A stretch of 38,509 nt of DNA, from IMG/VR virus record IMGVR_UViG_3300042459_000110, positions 1 through 38,509 of that record. One strand, given 5' to 3'. Below the pieces are notes generated by a model. That model had not been told where the DNA came from. It was given only the letters and a program-made list of their open reading frames with translations, and searched no databases. The translations under genes were made by a program, and so were the position numbers. Of the stretch, positions 8,923 through 16,678 are shown piece after piece; position 1 is the stretch's first letter, and each line of letters opens with the position of its first letter. This stretch comes from a virus.

Positions 8923-10263
8923 TTGTGCAAGTCTATTAGCGGCGTTGGTTTGCCCAGAAATCAACGCCTCAATACCAGCCTGAATAAGTCGTTGACGCAT
9001 AGCCTCAGCCTCAGCCGTAGACCTACCCTGCATCGCAGCAGTATTTTGCGTCACGCCAAGACGAGCAGCAGCCTGCCCACCTATCCCAGCATTCCTCATA
9101 GCCTCAAAATAACCTTGGTCAGCCTGTTGCATCTGCTGTGTACCACGACTCAACAACTGAGACATAAACTGATTAAAACCAGCATCCTGTGTTTGTTGCT
9201 GCTGGGCTTGCTGCCCAGTAGCACCATAAGCATTCAAGTTCTGAGTCAAACCCTGAAGTTGAGGGACCAATTCGGCAATAGGAACATTGCTATATGCAGT
9301 AGGGGCAACAAGACTAGCAAGATAATCGCTAGTTGCTTTATCAATAGAAGTATTTGCCTGTTCTGCCTGTGTCTTATAAAAGGCTTGCGAGGCTGCTTGT
9401 GCCTTGTTGAAAGCATCCGTAGCCATAGTATTATATTGTTCCTGTGCTTTTACACCCGCAGCAGCCAAATCTGCAGCGCCACTCTTGGCTCGTTCAGTCT
9501 CTGCCTGCCTGTCCTGCAGTGTTTCTGCACGCTGACGATTTTGGTCTTGAACTTCAAAACCACGCTGACGGCGTTGGTCCTGCAGTTCCCACTGACGGTC
9601 CTGCCTTTGACTGGCTGTAACAGCACCGCTAGAACCGCTACCGCTAGAACCAAATAAAGCACTTAAAGCAGCAGTTTCTGCAGGTGAATTATCAGGAAAA
9701 GTTTTCTTCAACCATGCATCAAGAACAGGGTTTGCCTGTGTTGCAGGTGGAACAGTAGTCGTTGTAGTCCCCTTAGGAACAGTGGTAGTTGTAGTTCCCT
9801 TGGGAACAGTAGTAGTTGGGCTTCCCTTAGGGACCGTGGTTGTCGGACTACCCTTAGGAACGGTAGTCGTAGGAGAACCCTTTGGTGTTGTAGTGGTAGT
9901 AGTACCCTTAGGTGTTGTGGTAGTAGTCGTACCCTTAGGCGCTGTTGGCTTAGCCGTTCCACCCGTTCGTGGGTTGTTCGCACCAATAGGTGCAGACCCC
10001 TTATATGCTTGACTACCAGCAGGAAGGTTATACGCTACACGCCTACCACCAACAGTAATTTCATACTTTCCTGTTTTTTCATTATAATCCAAAGGAGTGT
10101 CAGGAACACCACCAGCATTTCTGTATTTAACAACACCAGTATTAGCGTCAATATAAACATCACCATGAAAAGCAGGATAATTAGTAATCGGCTTGTCTGT
10201 GCCGTCAACACCCATAGGTGCTCTTTCATATCTGCCAGATTGCGGATTCCATTTTGTAAGCAT
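8920..10263 (-). CDS. Virion-associated protein with Pro-Thr repeat linker (447 aa)
   Basis: Three regions are visible. Residues 1-100 are a compact part rich in G, Y and D. Residues 109-171 hold seven 9-residue repeats of the form PKG(T/S)(T/P)TTT(V/T). Residues 200-447 are Gln/Ala/Arg-rich and coiled-coil-like. This suggests a head domain joined by a flexible linker to a rod. Placement among internal/tail proteins supports a structural role such as tail or ejection component. It is preceded by AAAAGGAG. No known family is recognised. Thr-rich repeats like these occur in surface proteins of some Actinobacteria, but I cannot prove a link. Confidence 0.65.
   Translation of the reverse strand: MLTKWNPQSGRYERAPMGVDGTDKPITNYPAFHGDVYIDANTGVVKYRNAGGVPDTPLDYNEKTGKYEITVGGRRVAYNLPAGSQAYKGSAPIGANNPRTGGTAKPTAPKGTTTTTTPKGTTTTTTPKGSPTTTVPKGSPTTTVPKGSPTTTVPKGTTTTTVPKGTTTTTVPPATQANPVLDAWLKKTFPDNSPAETAALSALFGSSGSGSSGAVTASQRQDRQWELQDQRRQRGFEVQDQNRQRAETLQDRQAETERAKSGAADLAAAGVKAQEQYNTMATDAFNKAQAASQAFYKTQAEQANTSIDKATSDYLASLVAPTAYSNVPIAELVPQLQGLTQNLNAYGATGQQAQQQQTQDAGFNQFMSQLLSRGTQQMQQADQGYFEAMRNAGIGGQAAARLGVTQNTAAMQGRSTAEAEAMRQRLIQAGIEALISGQTNAANRLAQ
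9751..9939 (-). repeat. Seven 27-bp in-frame tandem repeats
   Basis: Seven units of 27 bp encode PKG(T/S)(T/P)TTT(V/T). The central three carry S-P in place of T-T. Units differ at synonymous positions, so the array is not fresh slippage, but copy number could vary between relatives. Confidence 0.9.
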
Positions 10264-10275
10264 AATAAACTCCTT

Positions 10276-10713
10276 TTAGTAACTAGCGTATTGTTTAATA
10301 TCAGTGGCAGAGGACAAAACAGCCTGCTGCTTAGCCAACCTAAGTTCAGCCAGATAACTGTCAAGTTCAGACTGTTGACCAGCATCTCTAAGAGAAATAG
10401 TGTTTAACTCATCTTGAAGATTCTCAGACTCAACGCCCAAATCTCGCTGGAGATTTTTGGCGTACTTCTCTAAACCAGTAGTACGAATACCAGACGAAAC
10501 ATTAGGACCGCCAAAACCACGGCGACCATAATCAGCAACCATTGGAGTAAAGCCCTCGCTATATTGGCGTTGAATATCATCCATGCGGCGTGCGCCACGC
10601 TTCTGCCCCAACAAAGAAGCCTGCAAGTTAGCCGTAGACTGATTTTTACGGCGGCGAATAGCACCAGCCTCAGACACGCCATAATTACCATAAAATGCTT
10701 GGAAATCACTCAT
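10276..10713 (-). CDS. Putative virion protein (145 aa)
   Basis: A basic N-terminal half (RRRKNQ, GQKRGARR) is followed by a Gly-rich turn region (YGRRGFGGPN) and a C-terminal coiled-coil-like helix. AGGAG lies upstream at good spacing, and the ATG overlaps the stop of the 46-aa gene (ATGA). No family is recognised; the neighbours point to a tail or internal-core role. Confidence 0.6.
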   Translation of the reverse strand: MSDFQAFYGNYGVSEAGAIRRRKNQSTANLQASLLGQKRGARRMDDIQRQYSEGFTPMVADYGRRGFGGPNVSSGIRTTGLEKYAKNLQRDLGVESENLQDELNTISLRDAGQQSELDSYLAELRLAKQQAVLSSATDIKQYASY

Positions 10714-10850
10714 GACTTACTCCTTTTCAACTCGTCAATTTCAGCCTGCAACCGTGCAATCTCACGAGAAAGACTATTAAGAATATTAATTAAAACCAAC
10801 CCTTGAGGAAGATTAGAAAGCAAATGTGCTCCAGTAGGTGTCCACGCCAT
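10710..10850 (-). CDS. Small coiled-coil protein (46 aa)
   Basis: The frame runs from the ATG at 10850 to a TGA overlapping the next ATG. It has a hydrophobic N-terminal part (LLSNLPQGLVLINIL) and a C-terminal heptad (SREIARLQAEIDELKRSK). Coupling to the next gene and the lack of a competing frame support it as real. The ribosome-binding site is weak (GAAAG). Function is unknown; it may be a small tail or core subunit. Confidence 0.6.
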   Translation of the reverse strand: MAWTPTGAHLLSNLPQGLVLINILNSLSREIARLQAEIDELKRSKS

Positions 10851-10868
10851 AATTCTTACTTTCTAAAC

Positions 10869-11654
10869 TTAATCATGCTTAATGATGTAGTTAATTAAGG
10901 CTGATGGCTGGACATTGCCATGTGTAGTACCAGTAGGAACATTAGTCATTGTGATGGCTGTACCAACTGTTCCTGAAATACCTGTTGTTGCAGACGCTGT
11001 TGATTCCGTATATGTAGGACCGCCTCCTCCACCTTGAAGAATCTGTGCTACATAATCCAAGCCCGAAAGCGCTTCCTGACCGTTGATGGTGTGGGCGTGA
11101 CCAGGGTCAGTAATGGTGACAGTCCCTGAAGTCAGCACTGCTGTGTTGGCATGGCTGTGAGTTGCAACACCCGTTGTTGAACCAAACTTAGAAAGCAAAG
11201 TCCCCTCAAAAGGCGCTAAACCTTTACCTACAAGAGTGTGACCTTGAAGGTCTGGAGTTATAGCAACATTGCCAAGCAATGCATAAAGAGCAGGATATGT
11301 TGCCGAACTAAACGCAGAACCAACACACAGCAACCAGCCCGTAGGGGCTGTTGCACCTGCATATGCAGCAATAGTTCCAACAGGAACAAGTTTAGTTGCT
11401 ACAGCACTAGCCAACTTTTCCAGAGTTATGTTTGTATTTGCAATCTTGTCAGTAGTTACAGCATTGTTGGCAATCTTGACTTCAGACACTGCGCCGTTGT
11501 TAATCTTGGATTCCGTAATAGCAGAACCATCAATATTTGCCCCAGTAGTAATAGCATCCACGAACGCCTTAACAGCGTTAAAGTTTGCATTAACCTCGGA
11601 TGCTTTAGCAGCCGTACTAGGAGTAAACGAATATAAACCATTCAAAGTAGCCAT
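10869..11654 (-). CDS. Tail fibre protein with collar domain (261 aa)
   Basis: Residues 40-85 hold repeats of the type I-x-x-x-K-I-x-x-x-A-V, typical of triple-stranded fibre shafts. Residues 91-145 match the phage tail collar domain (P-V-G-T-I-A-A-Y-A-G, P-T-G-W-L-L-C, then P-D-L-Q-G-H-T-L-V-G-K-G). The C-terminus has Gly/Thr-rich loops and ends in Q-P-S-A-L-I-N-Y-I-I-K, a usual end for this family. It would form part of a receptor-contacting fibre. AAGGATAGG precedes the ATG. Confidence 0.8.
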   Translation of the reverse strand: MATLNGLYSFTPSTAAKASEVNANFNAVKAFVDAITTGANIDGSAITESKINNGAVSEVKIANNAVTTDKIANTNITLEKLASAVATKLVPVGTIAAYAGATAPTGWLLCVGSAFSSATYPALYALLGNVAITPDLQGHTLVGKGLAPFEGTLLSKFGSTTGVATHSHANTAVLTSGTVTITDPGHAHTINGQEALSGLDYVAQILQGGGGGPTYTESTASATTGISGTVGTAITMTNVPTGTTHGNVQPSALINYIIKHD

Positions 11655-11660
11655 AATAAC

Positions 11661-13304
11661 CTATCCTTTAACCCTTCGTGGGGTCCACTTATAACCAATA
11701 CTGTTGATGCCCCAAGGCTTGCCCAGTTCACCAGAAAAACGAAGTTGCACCGTCTTAGCCAAACCAAGATTCTTTGCTGTTTTAATTGTGCTAGACACAA
11801 CACCACTAGACCAAACAGAACCAGACACCGAACCATCAAGCGACTCATTAGCCCATGAATCATCATCCCAAAACATACCCAACGAGGCAGTAGGAAGAAC
11901 AATGTCAAATGTCCGTGCTTCAGAACCATCAGACTCTTGGAAGTCATGGTACACGCCAACAGCAACCTGTAGGCGTGTCTCTGATTCCTTCATAACAAAG
12001 TCAGGTCGGCGGAACATTTTACGCTGCATATAAGAACCAGCATCAAACCACTTAGTACGATAAACAGTTGGATAACCAGCCGATGCGCCACCAGCAGCAA
12101 TCTTGTCTACGGATTCGTCATACATGTCAACCTGCATAATTGCTGCAGTTGTAGGGTGAAGCATTAACTTCAAATCTGCACCTGATGAGTTTCTAAAGTC
12201 ACATCCACTCAGAACTCCTTTGGAGTCTGCAGTGGAAAACATCATGTATGCATTAATGGTTGGGTCAAAAATTAAGTTAATTGTTGGACCTGTGGTATTG
12301 CCAACAGTGGAGTAAGGCAGGGACAACCAAAGGCGTCGACCAACCCAACTCAAAGTAACAGCGATGTCTTGTGCAGGGTTGATATAGTTCAAGTCAAATG
12401 CTGGTTTCATGTTGTTGAAAACATCAATAATGTTTGAACCGTCAAAGAAAAACAAACCATCATCATGGCTATAAAAATAAACACCAGTGTCCGTTGCTGC
12501 CATTTGTGCATGGTCACTGCAACCAAGTGATGTTGATACTTGTACTACACGGAAATCAGTGTAAGTATAACCATACAAAACATAAATAGCATAAGGCTTA
12601 AAAATGACCAGTGCGCCATTAACAACGACAATGCCACGGATGCCATCGCCACCACCCTGAATATCAATATAATCTTCTTTGACCCAGTTCTCTGGGAGTG
12701 ATTCATCCGACCAGCGAAGACGGTTTGGAAACTCTGAACCGTCTTCATGGATGTGTGCTGCAAACATTTTATTAGCGTGAACAGCAAGATGCTCGGCACG
12801 AGGAACATGACCGCCACCAGAACCGCCCCTAGTAGCCCAAGTGTTAGGAGAAGTACTAACCCTAGGTAACGCCACAGCATTCCCAGCACCAGACCACTTA
12901 TAAAAACCAGTAGTACCAACATCACCTGCACCTATATATAAAGTTTCACCCCAAGCAGCAAAACAAGCCCCATCAACACTTTCAATATTAACAGGACCAG
13001 CGCTGGTGTTTAAAACAGCAAAGTTGTTGCTTGTAGACATATAATAAACACGGTTATTATTAGCCAACATTAAATGGTTTGTCGCACCATAAAAAGAAAA
13101 CAACTTATGAGGAACCCAAGCAACACCAGAAACATTATCAGGATTTAAACGCTGCATAGCACCACGGCTAAAAACACCACCACGAGGGTCAATCTCAACA
13201 TTAAGCATCTCAGGAGATTCGTTGTCTTTCAACTGGAACTGGTCCGAACGCAAGTTCAGACCACCAGTAAAATCCTTCTGCTCATAAATCTGGATAGCCG
13301 ACAC
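11661..13304 (-). CDS. Tail tube / nozzle-like protein (547 aa)
   Basis: A beta-rich protein with repeated blade-like segments (L-F-S-F-Y-G-A; L-Y-I-G-A-G-D; V-Y-F-Y-S-H-D-D-G-L-F-F-F-D-G), compatible with the propeller-containing T7 gp12-like tail proteins. It follows the adaptor-like gene, the same order as in podoviruses (adaptor, nozzle, fibre). The start is a GTG sharing one base with the upstream TAG, and a G-run upstream could serve as ribosome-binding site. Assignment rests on length, beta pattern and gene order. Confidence 0.6.
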   Translation of the reverse strand: MSAIQIYEQKDFTGGLNLRSDQFQLKDNESPEMLNVEIDPRGGVFSRGAMQRLNPDNVSGVAWVPHKLFSFYGATNHLMLANNNRVYYMSTSNNFAVLNTSAGPVNIESVDGACFAAWGETLYIGAGDVGTTGFYKWSGAGNAVALPRVSTSPNTWATRGGSGGGHVPRAEHLAVHANKMFAAHIHEDGSEFPNRLRWSDESLPENWVKEDYIDIQGGGDGIRGIVVVNGALVIFKPYAIYVLYGYTYTDFRVVQVSTSLGCSDHAQMAATDTGVYFYSHDDGLFFFDGSNIIDVFNNMKPAFDLNYINPAQDIAVTLSWVGRRLWLSLPYSTVGNTTGPTINLIFDPTINAYMMFSTADSKGVLSGCDFRNSSGADLKLMLHPTTAAIMQVDMYDESVDKIAAGGASAGYPTVYRTKWFDAGSYMQRKMFRRPDFVMKESETRLQVAVGVYHDFQESDGSEARTFDIVLPTASLGMFWDDDSWANESLDGSVSGSVWSSGVVSSTIKTAKNLGLAKTVQLRFSGELGKPWGINSIGYKWTPRRVKG

Positions 13305-14026
13305 TAATCAAGCCCCCAATTAGAACGATTAGAACCAAGGCTGTTGAGCCAACCATTATAAGTAGGACGGCGCTTGGTTTGTCCATTCGTCAAAATCATT
13401 GGGTTGTGACTGGTTGGGGTTGTTGCGTTGCGAACAGCAAGAGCAACACCCTCATCATACGCACGCTTATACATTTCAGCCATAGAAGAATCTTCCAACT
13501 GCTGATACACACGACTGCACGCATAGTAAACTAACGGGAAATGCAACGAAGCAGGCGCATCAACATCGCCACCCTCAGTCTGCCAGTCAAATGGCTCACG
13601 ATAACCACGAGCAACCAACTGACGCACATTATTAGGCTTAGGATACAAATGAATCTTGTTAGCCCACACCGCATAAAACAACGGGTCGCTGTTGGTGTCG
13701 TAAGAACCAATATAGGTTTGCTCAGCCATATCATAACCAATCATGTCCAAACGGTAACCAGTGCCACGGTTGTCAACAATAGACACAACCTGCCCAAGAG
13801 GTTCATCGGTTAAAGTAGCAATTTCATACTCACGAACACCCGTTCGTGTGTTGAAAGTAAATGAATACTCCAAGAAACCCCAACGCTTTTCTGTATCCAA
13901 AATACGGTAATACCCGTCACGGATATAAAGATTCAACAACGCATCCGACAAGTCATCAGAATCAAGGTCAGTAATACTTCTTACAGCAGCCCGAATATCG
14001 GCTGCAGTCATAGTTCTAAACGCCAT
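13304..14026 (-). CDS. Head-tail adaptor-like protein (240 aa)
   Basis: The ATG at 14026 is chosen for GGAAG upstream; a start at 14059 is less likely because it lies deep in the previous gene, and 14011 is possible. The N-terminal helical part (TAADIRAAVRSITDLDSDDLSDALLN) resembles phage adaptor/T7 gp11-type proteins that bind the portal ring, followed by a beta-rich middle (L-G-Q-V-V-S-I; Y-A-V-W-A-N-K-I-H-L-Y-P-K-P). It lies between the head gene cluster and the tail-tube gene, which supports the call. Confidence 0.65.
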   Translation of the reverse strand: MAFRTMTAADIRAAVRSITDLDSDDLSDALLNLYIRDGYYRILDTEKRWGFLEYSFTFNTRTGVREYEIATLTDEPLGQVVSIVDNRGTGYRLDMIGYDMAEQTYIGSYDTNSDPLFYAVWANKIHLYPKPNNVRQLVARGYREPFDWQTEGGDVDAPASLHFPLVYYACSRVYQQLEDSSMAEMYKRAYDEGVALAVRNATTPTSHNPMILTNGQTKRRPTYNGWLNSLGSNRSNWGLD

Positions 14027-14267
14027 CAGCCACTTCCAAATCCTTCTTGACCTTGGCAACCGACCTCAGATGACCAGCACAAAACTCCTCATTCTTTACA
14101 CGGTTGCCTTCACAGGTGTCGTCCTTGCCAGCACACTTATTACCACGACCCAAATAAGGACCAGAGGCAGCAGCAATACGGGAACCAGCCTGCTCTCCAG
14201 CAGGACGGTTCCCACTTACGGGCTTACCATAATAAGAATGGGCAGGGACAGAACCTAGAATACTCAT
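14016..14267 (-). CDS. Small cysteine-containing, probable zinc-binding protein (83 aa)
   Basis: Possible metal ligands are C45, C52, C63 and H66 (C-x6-C, then C-A-G-H), a pattern I associate with short treble-clef-like phage proteins. A flexible Gly/Ala-rich N-terminus precedes it. The ATG at 14267 has no Shine-Dalgarno and instead abuts a TAGAACA-N7-TATTTGT motif (14268-14288). Located among head genes; role unknown. Confidence 0.6.
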   Translation of the reverse strand: MSILGSVPAHSYYGKPVSGNRPAGEQAGSRIAAASGPYLGRGNKCAGKDDTCEGNRVKNEEFCAGHLRSVAKVKKDLEVADGV

Positions 14268-14288
14268 ACAAATACGGCTTTTGTTCTA
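14268..14288 (-). promoter_or_regulatory. Late bipartite motif TAGAACA-N7-TATTTGT next to ATG
   Basis: TAGAACA (14282-14288), 7 bases, then TATTTGT (14268-14274), immediately followed by the ATG at 14267. No Shine-Dalgarno is present. Confidence 0.6.
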
Positions 14289-14291
14289 TAA

Positions 14292-14807
14292 TTATTTATT
14301 TTTGCCCTTAGGTGGCTTTCTGCCAATACCATACTTTGCAAGGTCAGCACGAATTTCCGCAACAGTCCTATCAGCCTCAAAAGAAGAAGAACCTCGTGGA
14401 GCAGGAGGACGCAAAGTAGCCTTGGAGGGTGGCTTAATAATAGAACCACGAACATCAACAGGCTTAGCATTCCCACTAGGTTTAGACTTAGGTTTTGCAT
14501 CTCCAGTTTGACGCAAAATACGATTAGCCTCACGCTCGGCAGCACGCTTTTCACTATCTGTTAAAGGAAGTTTTTTGCCTTTAGCATAATAATCACGCCT
14601 AGGACGGGCAGGGGTGGTACGAGCAATCTTGCCAACTGGTTTCCCAGAAACCGTTGTTGCACCTTTTGGCTTTGCACCAATCTTGCTTGAACCAGTAGTA
14701 GAAATACCTTTGGTTTTTTGAAGTAAATTATAACGGGCTTTTTGATTACCCTTATTATTTAACTGCTTCATAACAGCCTTGAGAATATCGTCAATAGGTA
14801 ACTTCAT
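14292..14807 (-). CDS. Basic protein with short PIDDI N-terminal tag (171 aa)
   Basis: Begins M-K-L-P-I-D-D-I-L-K-A-V-M-K-Q-L, the core of the tag shared by neighbouring genes, without the MAxRKP preface. The rest is a Lys/Arg/Pro/Ser-rich low-complexity body ending KPPKGKNK. It is expected to be disordered and to bind nucleic acid or capsid surfaces. The ribosome-binding site AAGGAAAG overlaps the end of the upstream gene. No known family; the tag and position suggest a head-internal protein. Confidence 0.65.
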   Translation of the reverse strand: MKLPIDDILKAVMKQLNNKGNQKARYNLLQKTKGISTTGSSKIGAKPKGATTVSGKPVGKIARTTPARPRRDYYAKGKKLPLTDSEKRAAEREANRILRQTGDAKPKSKPSGNAKPVDVRGSIIKPPSKATLRPPAPRGSSSFEADRTVAEIRADLAKYGIGRKPPKGKNK

Positions 14808-14808
14808 G

Positions 14809-15306
14809 TTACTTTCCTTTTGGTTTAACTTTAGGAGGTGTTTTTTTGCCTAAACCAGACTTGGCAAGCATGTCAGTTTTACCACGAGGAGCAACTTTAT
14901 TTACAGTCTTTTCCAAAGCAGTAGAAGCACCAGCAAGCGTGGAACCTTTAAGTAAACCACGGACAGCCTTAGCACCTTTGACATATTTAGCACCCTTGAC
15001 TGTTTTATCAACAATTTTAAATGCTTTACCATAAGGTATAAGCCAAGCACCGCTATTGATGGCAACATCCTGCCAACCCTTTTTAGGGTCACCAAAGGCA
15101 GTTTTTATAGCAGCAGTGGAACCTTTTGCTACAGCGTTTCCAGCCTTGGCTGCGCCTTTAACAGTCTTGCCACGAATGTTTGCTGCCTGTGCAATCTGTG
15201 CAGAAGCCATAGCGTTACCACCCTGCTTGGGTGGTTTACCGCCATTAACAATATTGCTTACAGCATTAAGAATGTCTCTTAAGCCTTGAGGTTTCTTAGG
15301 AGCCAC
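14809..15306 (-). CDS. Basic Ala/Gly/Lys-rich protein with variant N-terminal tag (165 aa)
   Basis: The start is taken as the GTG at 15306, because this yields M-A-P-K-K-P-Q-G-L-R-D-I-L-N-A-V, aligning with the tags of its neighbours; the upstream ATG would add 26 unrelated residues overlapping another gene. The body is Ala/Gly/Lys-rich with an amphipathic middle (NSGAWLIPYGKAFKIVDKTV) that may insert into or contact membranes or capsid. It ends PPKVKPKGK, with AAAGGAAAG then serving as ribosome-binding site for the next gene. Confidence 0.6.
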   Translation of the reverse strand: MAPKKPQGLRDILNAVSNIVNGGKPPKQGGNAMASAQIAQAANIRGKTVKGAAKAGNAVAKGSTAAIKTAFGDPKKGWQDVAINSGAWLIPYGKAFKIVDKTVKGAKYVKGAKAVRGLLKGSTLAGASTALEKTVNKVAPRGKTDMLAKSGLGKKTPPKVKPKGK

Positions 15307-15856
15307 TTGGACGGCGACCAGTCTTGTTTTGCCATTCACGATAAGCACGCTGAGCCTTAAGTCTAGAGGTAGCGTTTGGTGCATTATCTATAGCAGCCTT
15401 TAACTTCTTGCCTTTTTCAATCTGGCTAGCATTTCCTCGTGCGCTCTGAGAACCAGCAGCACCCGAACGGCTCTGAAGATTTGCAGCATCACGGCGTGAA
15501 ATAGGAATTTCACGCCCACCCCTATAAAGCGTACCCTTGGATTTTACACCATCAGCAGCCTGTTGAACATTGACAACACCTTGACCCTTACGGATAATAC
15601 GAGCATCTGACTCTTTTGAAGCAGCCTTTCGTACAGCAGACTTTTGCTCTGCAGCAGATTCCAAACCACGCTTCATAGAAGAACTCAACTTTTTAGCAGA
15701 AGCACCCTTGCCTTGTGAATTCATTTGACCAACAATTTTACCACCAACACGGCTGGCGGCTTTCATGTCGCCTTTTTGCATCTTACGGATAACTGCAGCC
15801 GCAATTTTTGCCACATCATCGCCCCAAGCAATATCTGGTTTCTTGCGACTAGCCAT
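15296..15856 (-). CDS. Basic protein with variant N-terminal tag (186 aa)
   Basis: Begins M-A-S-R-K-K-P-D-I-A-W-G-D-D-V-A-K-I-A-A-A-V, a diverged version of the shared tag. The remainder is Lys/Arg/Ser/Ala-rich with helical stretches and ends G-R-R-P-S-G-S, close to the G-R-R-P-S-S-N end of the 20325-20801 protein. It is translationally linked to its neighbours (TAATG at 15856, 11-base overlap with the next gene). No family is recognised. Confidence 0.65.
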   Translation of the reverse strand: MASRKKPDIAWGDDVAKIAAAVIRKMQKGDMKAASRVGGKIVGQMNSQGKGASAKKLSSSMKRGLESAAEQKSAVRKAASKESDARIIRKGQGVVNVQQAADGVKSKGTLYRGGREIPISRRDAANLQSRSGAAGSQSARGNASQIEKGKKLKAAIDNAPNATSRLKAQRAYREWQNKTGRRPSGS

Positions 15857-16116
15857 TAGCGTCCACCCTTATACTTCTGGAACATCGCATCAGCCTTTTT
15901 CATGTTTTCAGCCTGCTTGCGTGTCTTCCTTTGAGAACGCAAAGTAGAAGGAACGGAATCTTTTCCACTTTTTATAACCTTTTTTTCCAACTTTGCAACA
16001 GACTTAATGTTTGTCTTTGCAACACGGTTAAGGTTTTTCTTTGAAATTTCCTTCATGACCGCTTTGACGATGTCGTCAATCGGTCCAAGTTGAATTGCTG
16101 GTTTGCGTGGAGCCAT
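15856..16116 (-). CDS. Small basic tagged protein (86 aa)
   Basis: The ATG at 16116 lies two bases after the upstream stop. The N-terminus is M-A-P-R-K-P-A-I-Q-L-G-P-I-D-D-I-V-K-A-V (the full tag), the body is Lys/Arg-rich, and the C-terminus is Y-K-G-G-R. The bases encoding this end, AAGGGTGG, could double as a ribosome-binding site for the next gene, so C-terminal similarity to its neighbour may reflect that. Confidence 0.7.
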   Translation of the reverse strand: MAPRKPAIQLGPIDDIVKAVMKEISKKNLNRVAKTNIKSVAKLEKKVIKSGKDSVPSTLRSQRKTRKQAENMKKADAMFQKYKGGR

Positions 16117-16118
16117 AA

Positions 16119-16394
16119 TCAACGACCACCCTTATATGTTGAACGGATGTTTTTTACTTGGTTACGAGTAACTCGTGGCTTGCCTTTTGCTACATGCTTA
16201 ATAATTTGTTCATCGCTCATGCCCTTTGTTGTAGGGTCTTTACGAATTGTGTTATATTGCCCACGGCGTACATCAGCACGAACATTGTTTCGTACAACAC
16301 TGCGGCTTGGTTTTGAACTTTGTTTAAGAACTTTTGCAATAGCCTTTGCAATGTCGTCAATGGGGAATTTTAGTTCTGGTTTTCTAGCAGCCAT
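16119..16394 (-). CDS. Small basic tagged protein (91 aa)
   Basis: Begins M-A-A-R-K-P-E-L-K-F-P-I-D-D-I-A-K-A-I, the clearest form of the shared tag. An Arg-rich body (SRSVVRNNVRADVRRGQYN) follows, with a possible helix-turn-helix-like stretch (MSDEQIIKHVAKGKPRVTRNQVKNI), and it ends T-Y-K-G-G-R. AAGGAAAG at the end of the upstream gene precedes the ATG. Likely DNA- or capsid-binding; family unknown. Confidence 0.7.
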   Translation of the reverse strand: MAARKPELKFPIDDIAKAIAKVLKQSSKPSRSVVRNNVRADVRRGQYNTIRKDPTTKGMSDEQIIKHVAKGKPRVTRNQVKNIRSTYKGGR

Positions 16395-16396
16395 GA

Positions 16397-16591
16397 TTAC
16401 TTTCCTTTACGCATTTCTGCGCTGTTTGCGCCTTTGGACTTTGGAAACTTAAAAGCACCAGAAATCCCGAATTTTTTTCTCTTTGCTGCCACTTCAGCAC
16501 GCTTTTGTTGTTCCATACGATTAATACGAGCAATATGGTCGTAAATAGTGTCTGGTTTAGGTCTTTTGGGGTCAAATGGATTAAATGCCAT
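16397..16591 (-). CDS. Small basic protein after the capsid gene (64 aa)
   Basis: A Lys/Arg-rich protein with a helical middle (HIARINRMEQQKRAEVAAKRKK) and Phe/Pro-rich ends. It lacks the MAxRKP-PIDDI tag of its downstream neighbours. GAGAGAG precedes the ATG. It lies just downstream of the hairpin that follows the major capsid gene. Function unknown. Confidence 0.65.
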   Translation of the reverse strand: MAFNPFDPKRPKPDTIYDHIARINRMEQQKRAEVAAKRKKFGISGAFKFPKSKGANSAEMRKGK

Positions 16592-16620
16592 AATGAAACT
16601 CTCTCTTGTTTAAATAGAAA

Positions 16621-16652
16621 GACGGGGGAGGGATATAATCCACTCCCCCGTC
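16621..16652 (-). terminator. Strong hairpin downstream of the major capsid gene
   Basis: GACGGGGGAG (16621-16630) and CTCCCCCGTC (16643-16652) form a 10-bp GC-rich stem. On the minus strand it is followed by a T-richer stretch. It probably reduces read-through or protects the 3' end of the abundant capsid message. Confidence 0.7.
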
Positions 16653-16670
16653 AATACCTATTATGTTCTA
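16650..16670 (-). promoter_or_regulatory. Late bipartite motif, weaker copy (TAGAACA-N7-TATTGAC)
   Basis: TAGAACA at 16664-16670, 7 bases, then TATTGAC at 16650-16656, placed between the capsid stop and the hairpin at 16621-16652. The second half is a poorer match than in the other copies. Confidence 0.4.
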
Positions 16671-16678
16671 ACTACTAA

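Noticed and set aside
9782-10012. Plus-strand valine-rich frame opposite the Pro-Thr repeats
   Set aside because: Mirror of the repeat on the wrong strand, with no start signal.
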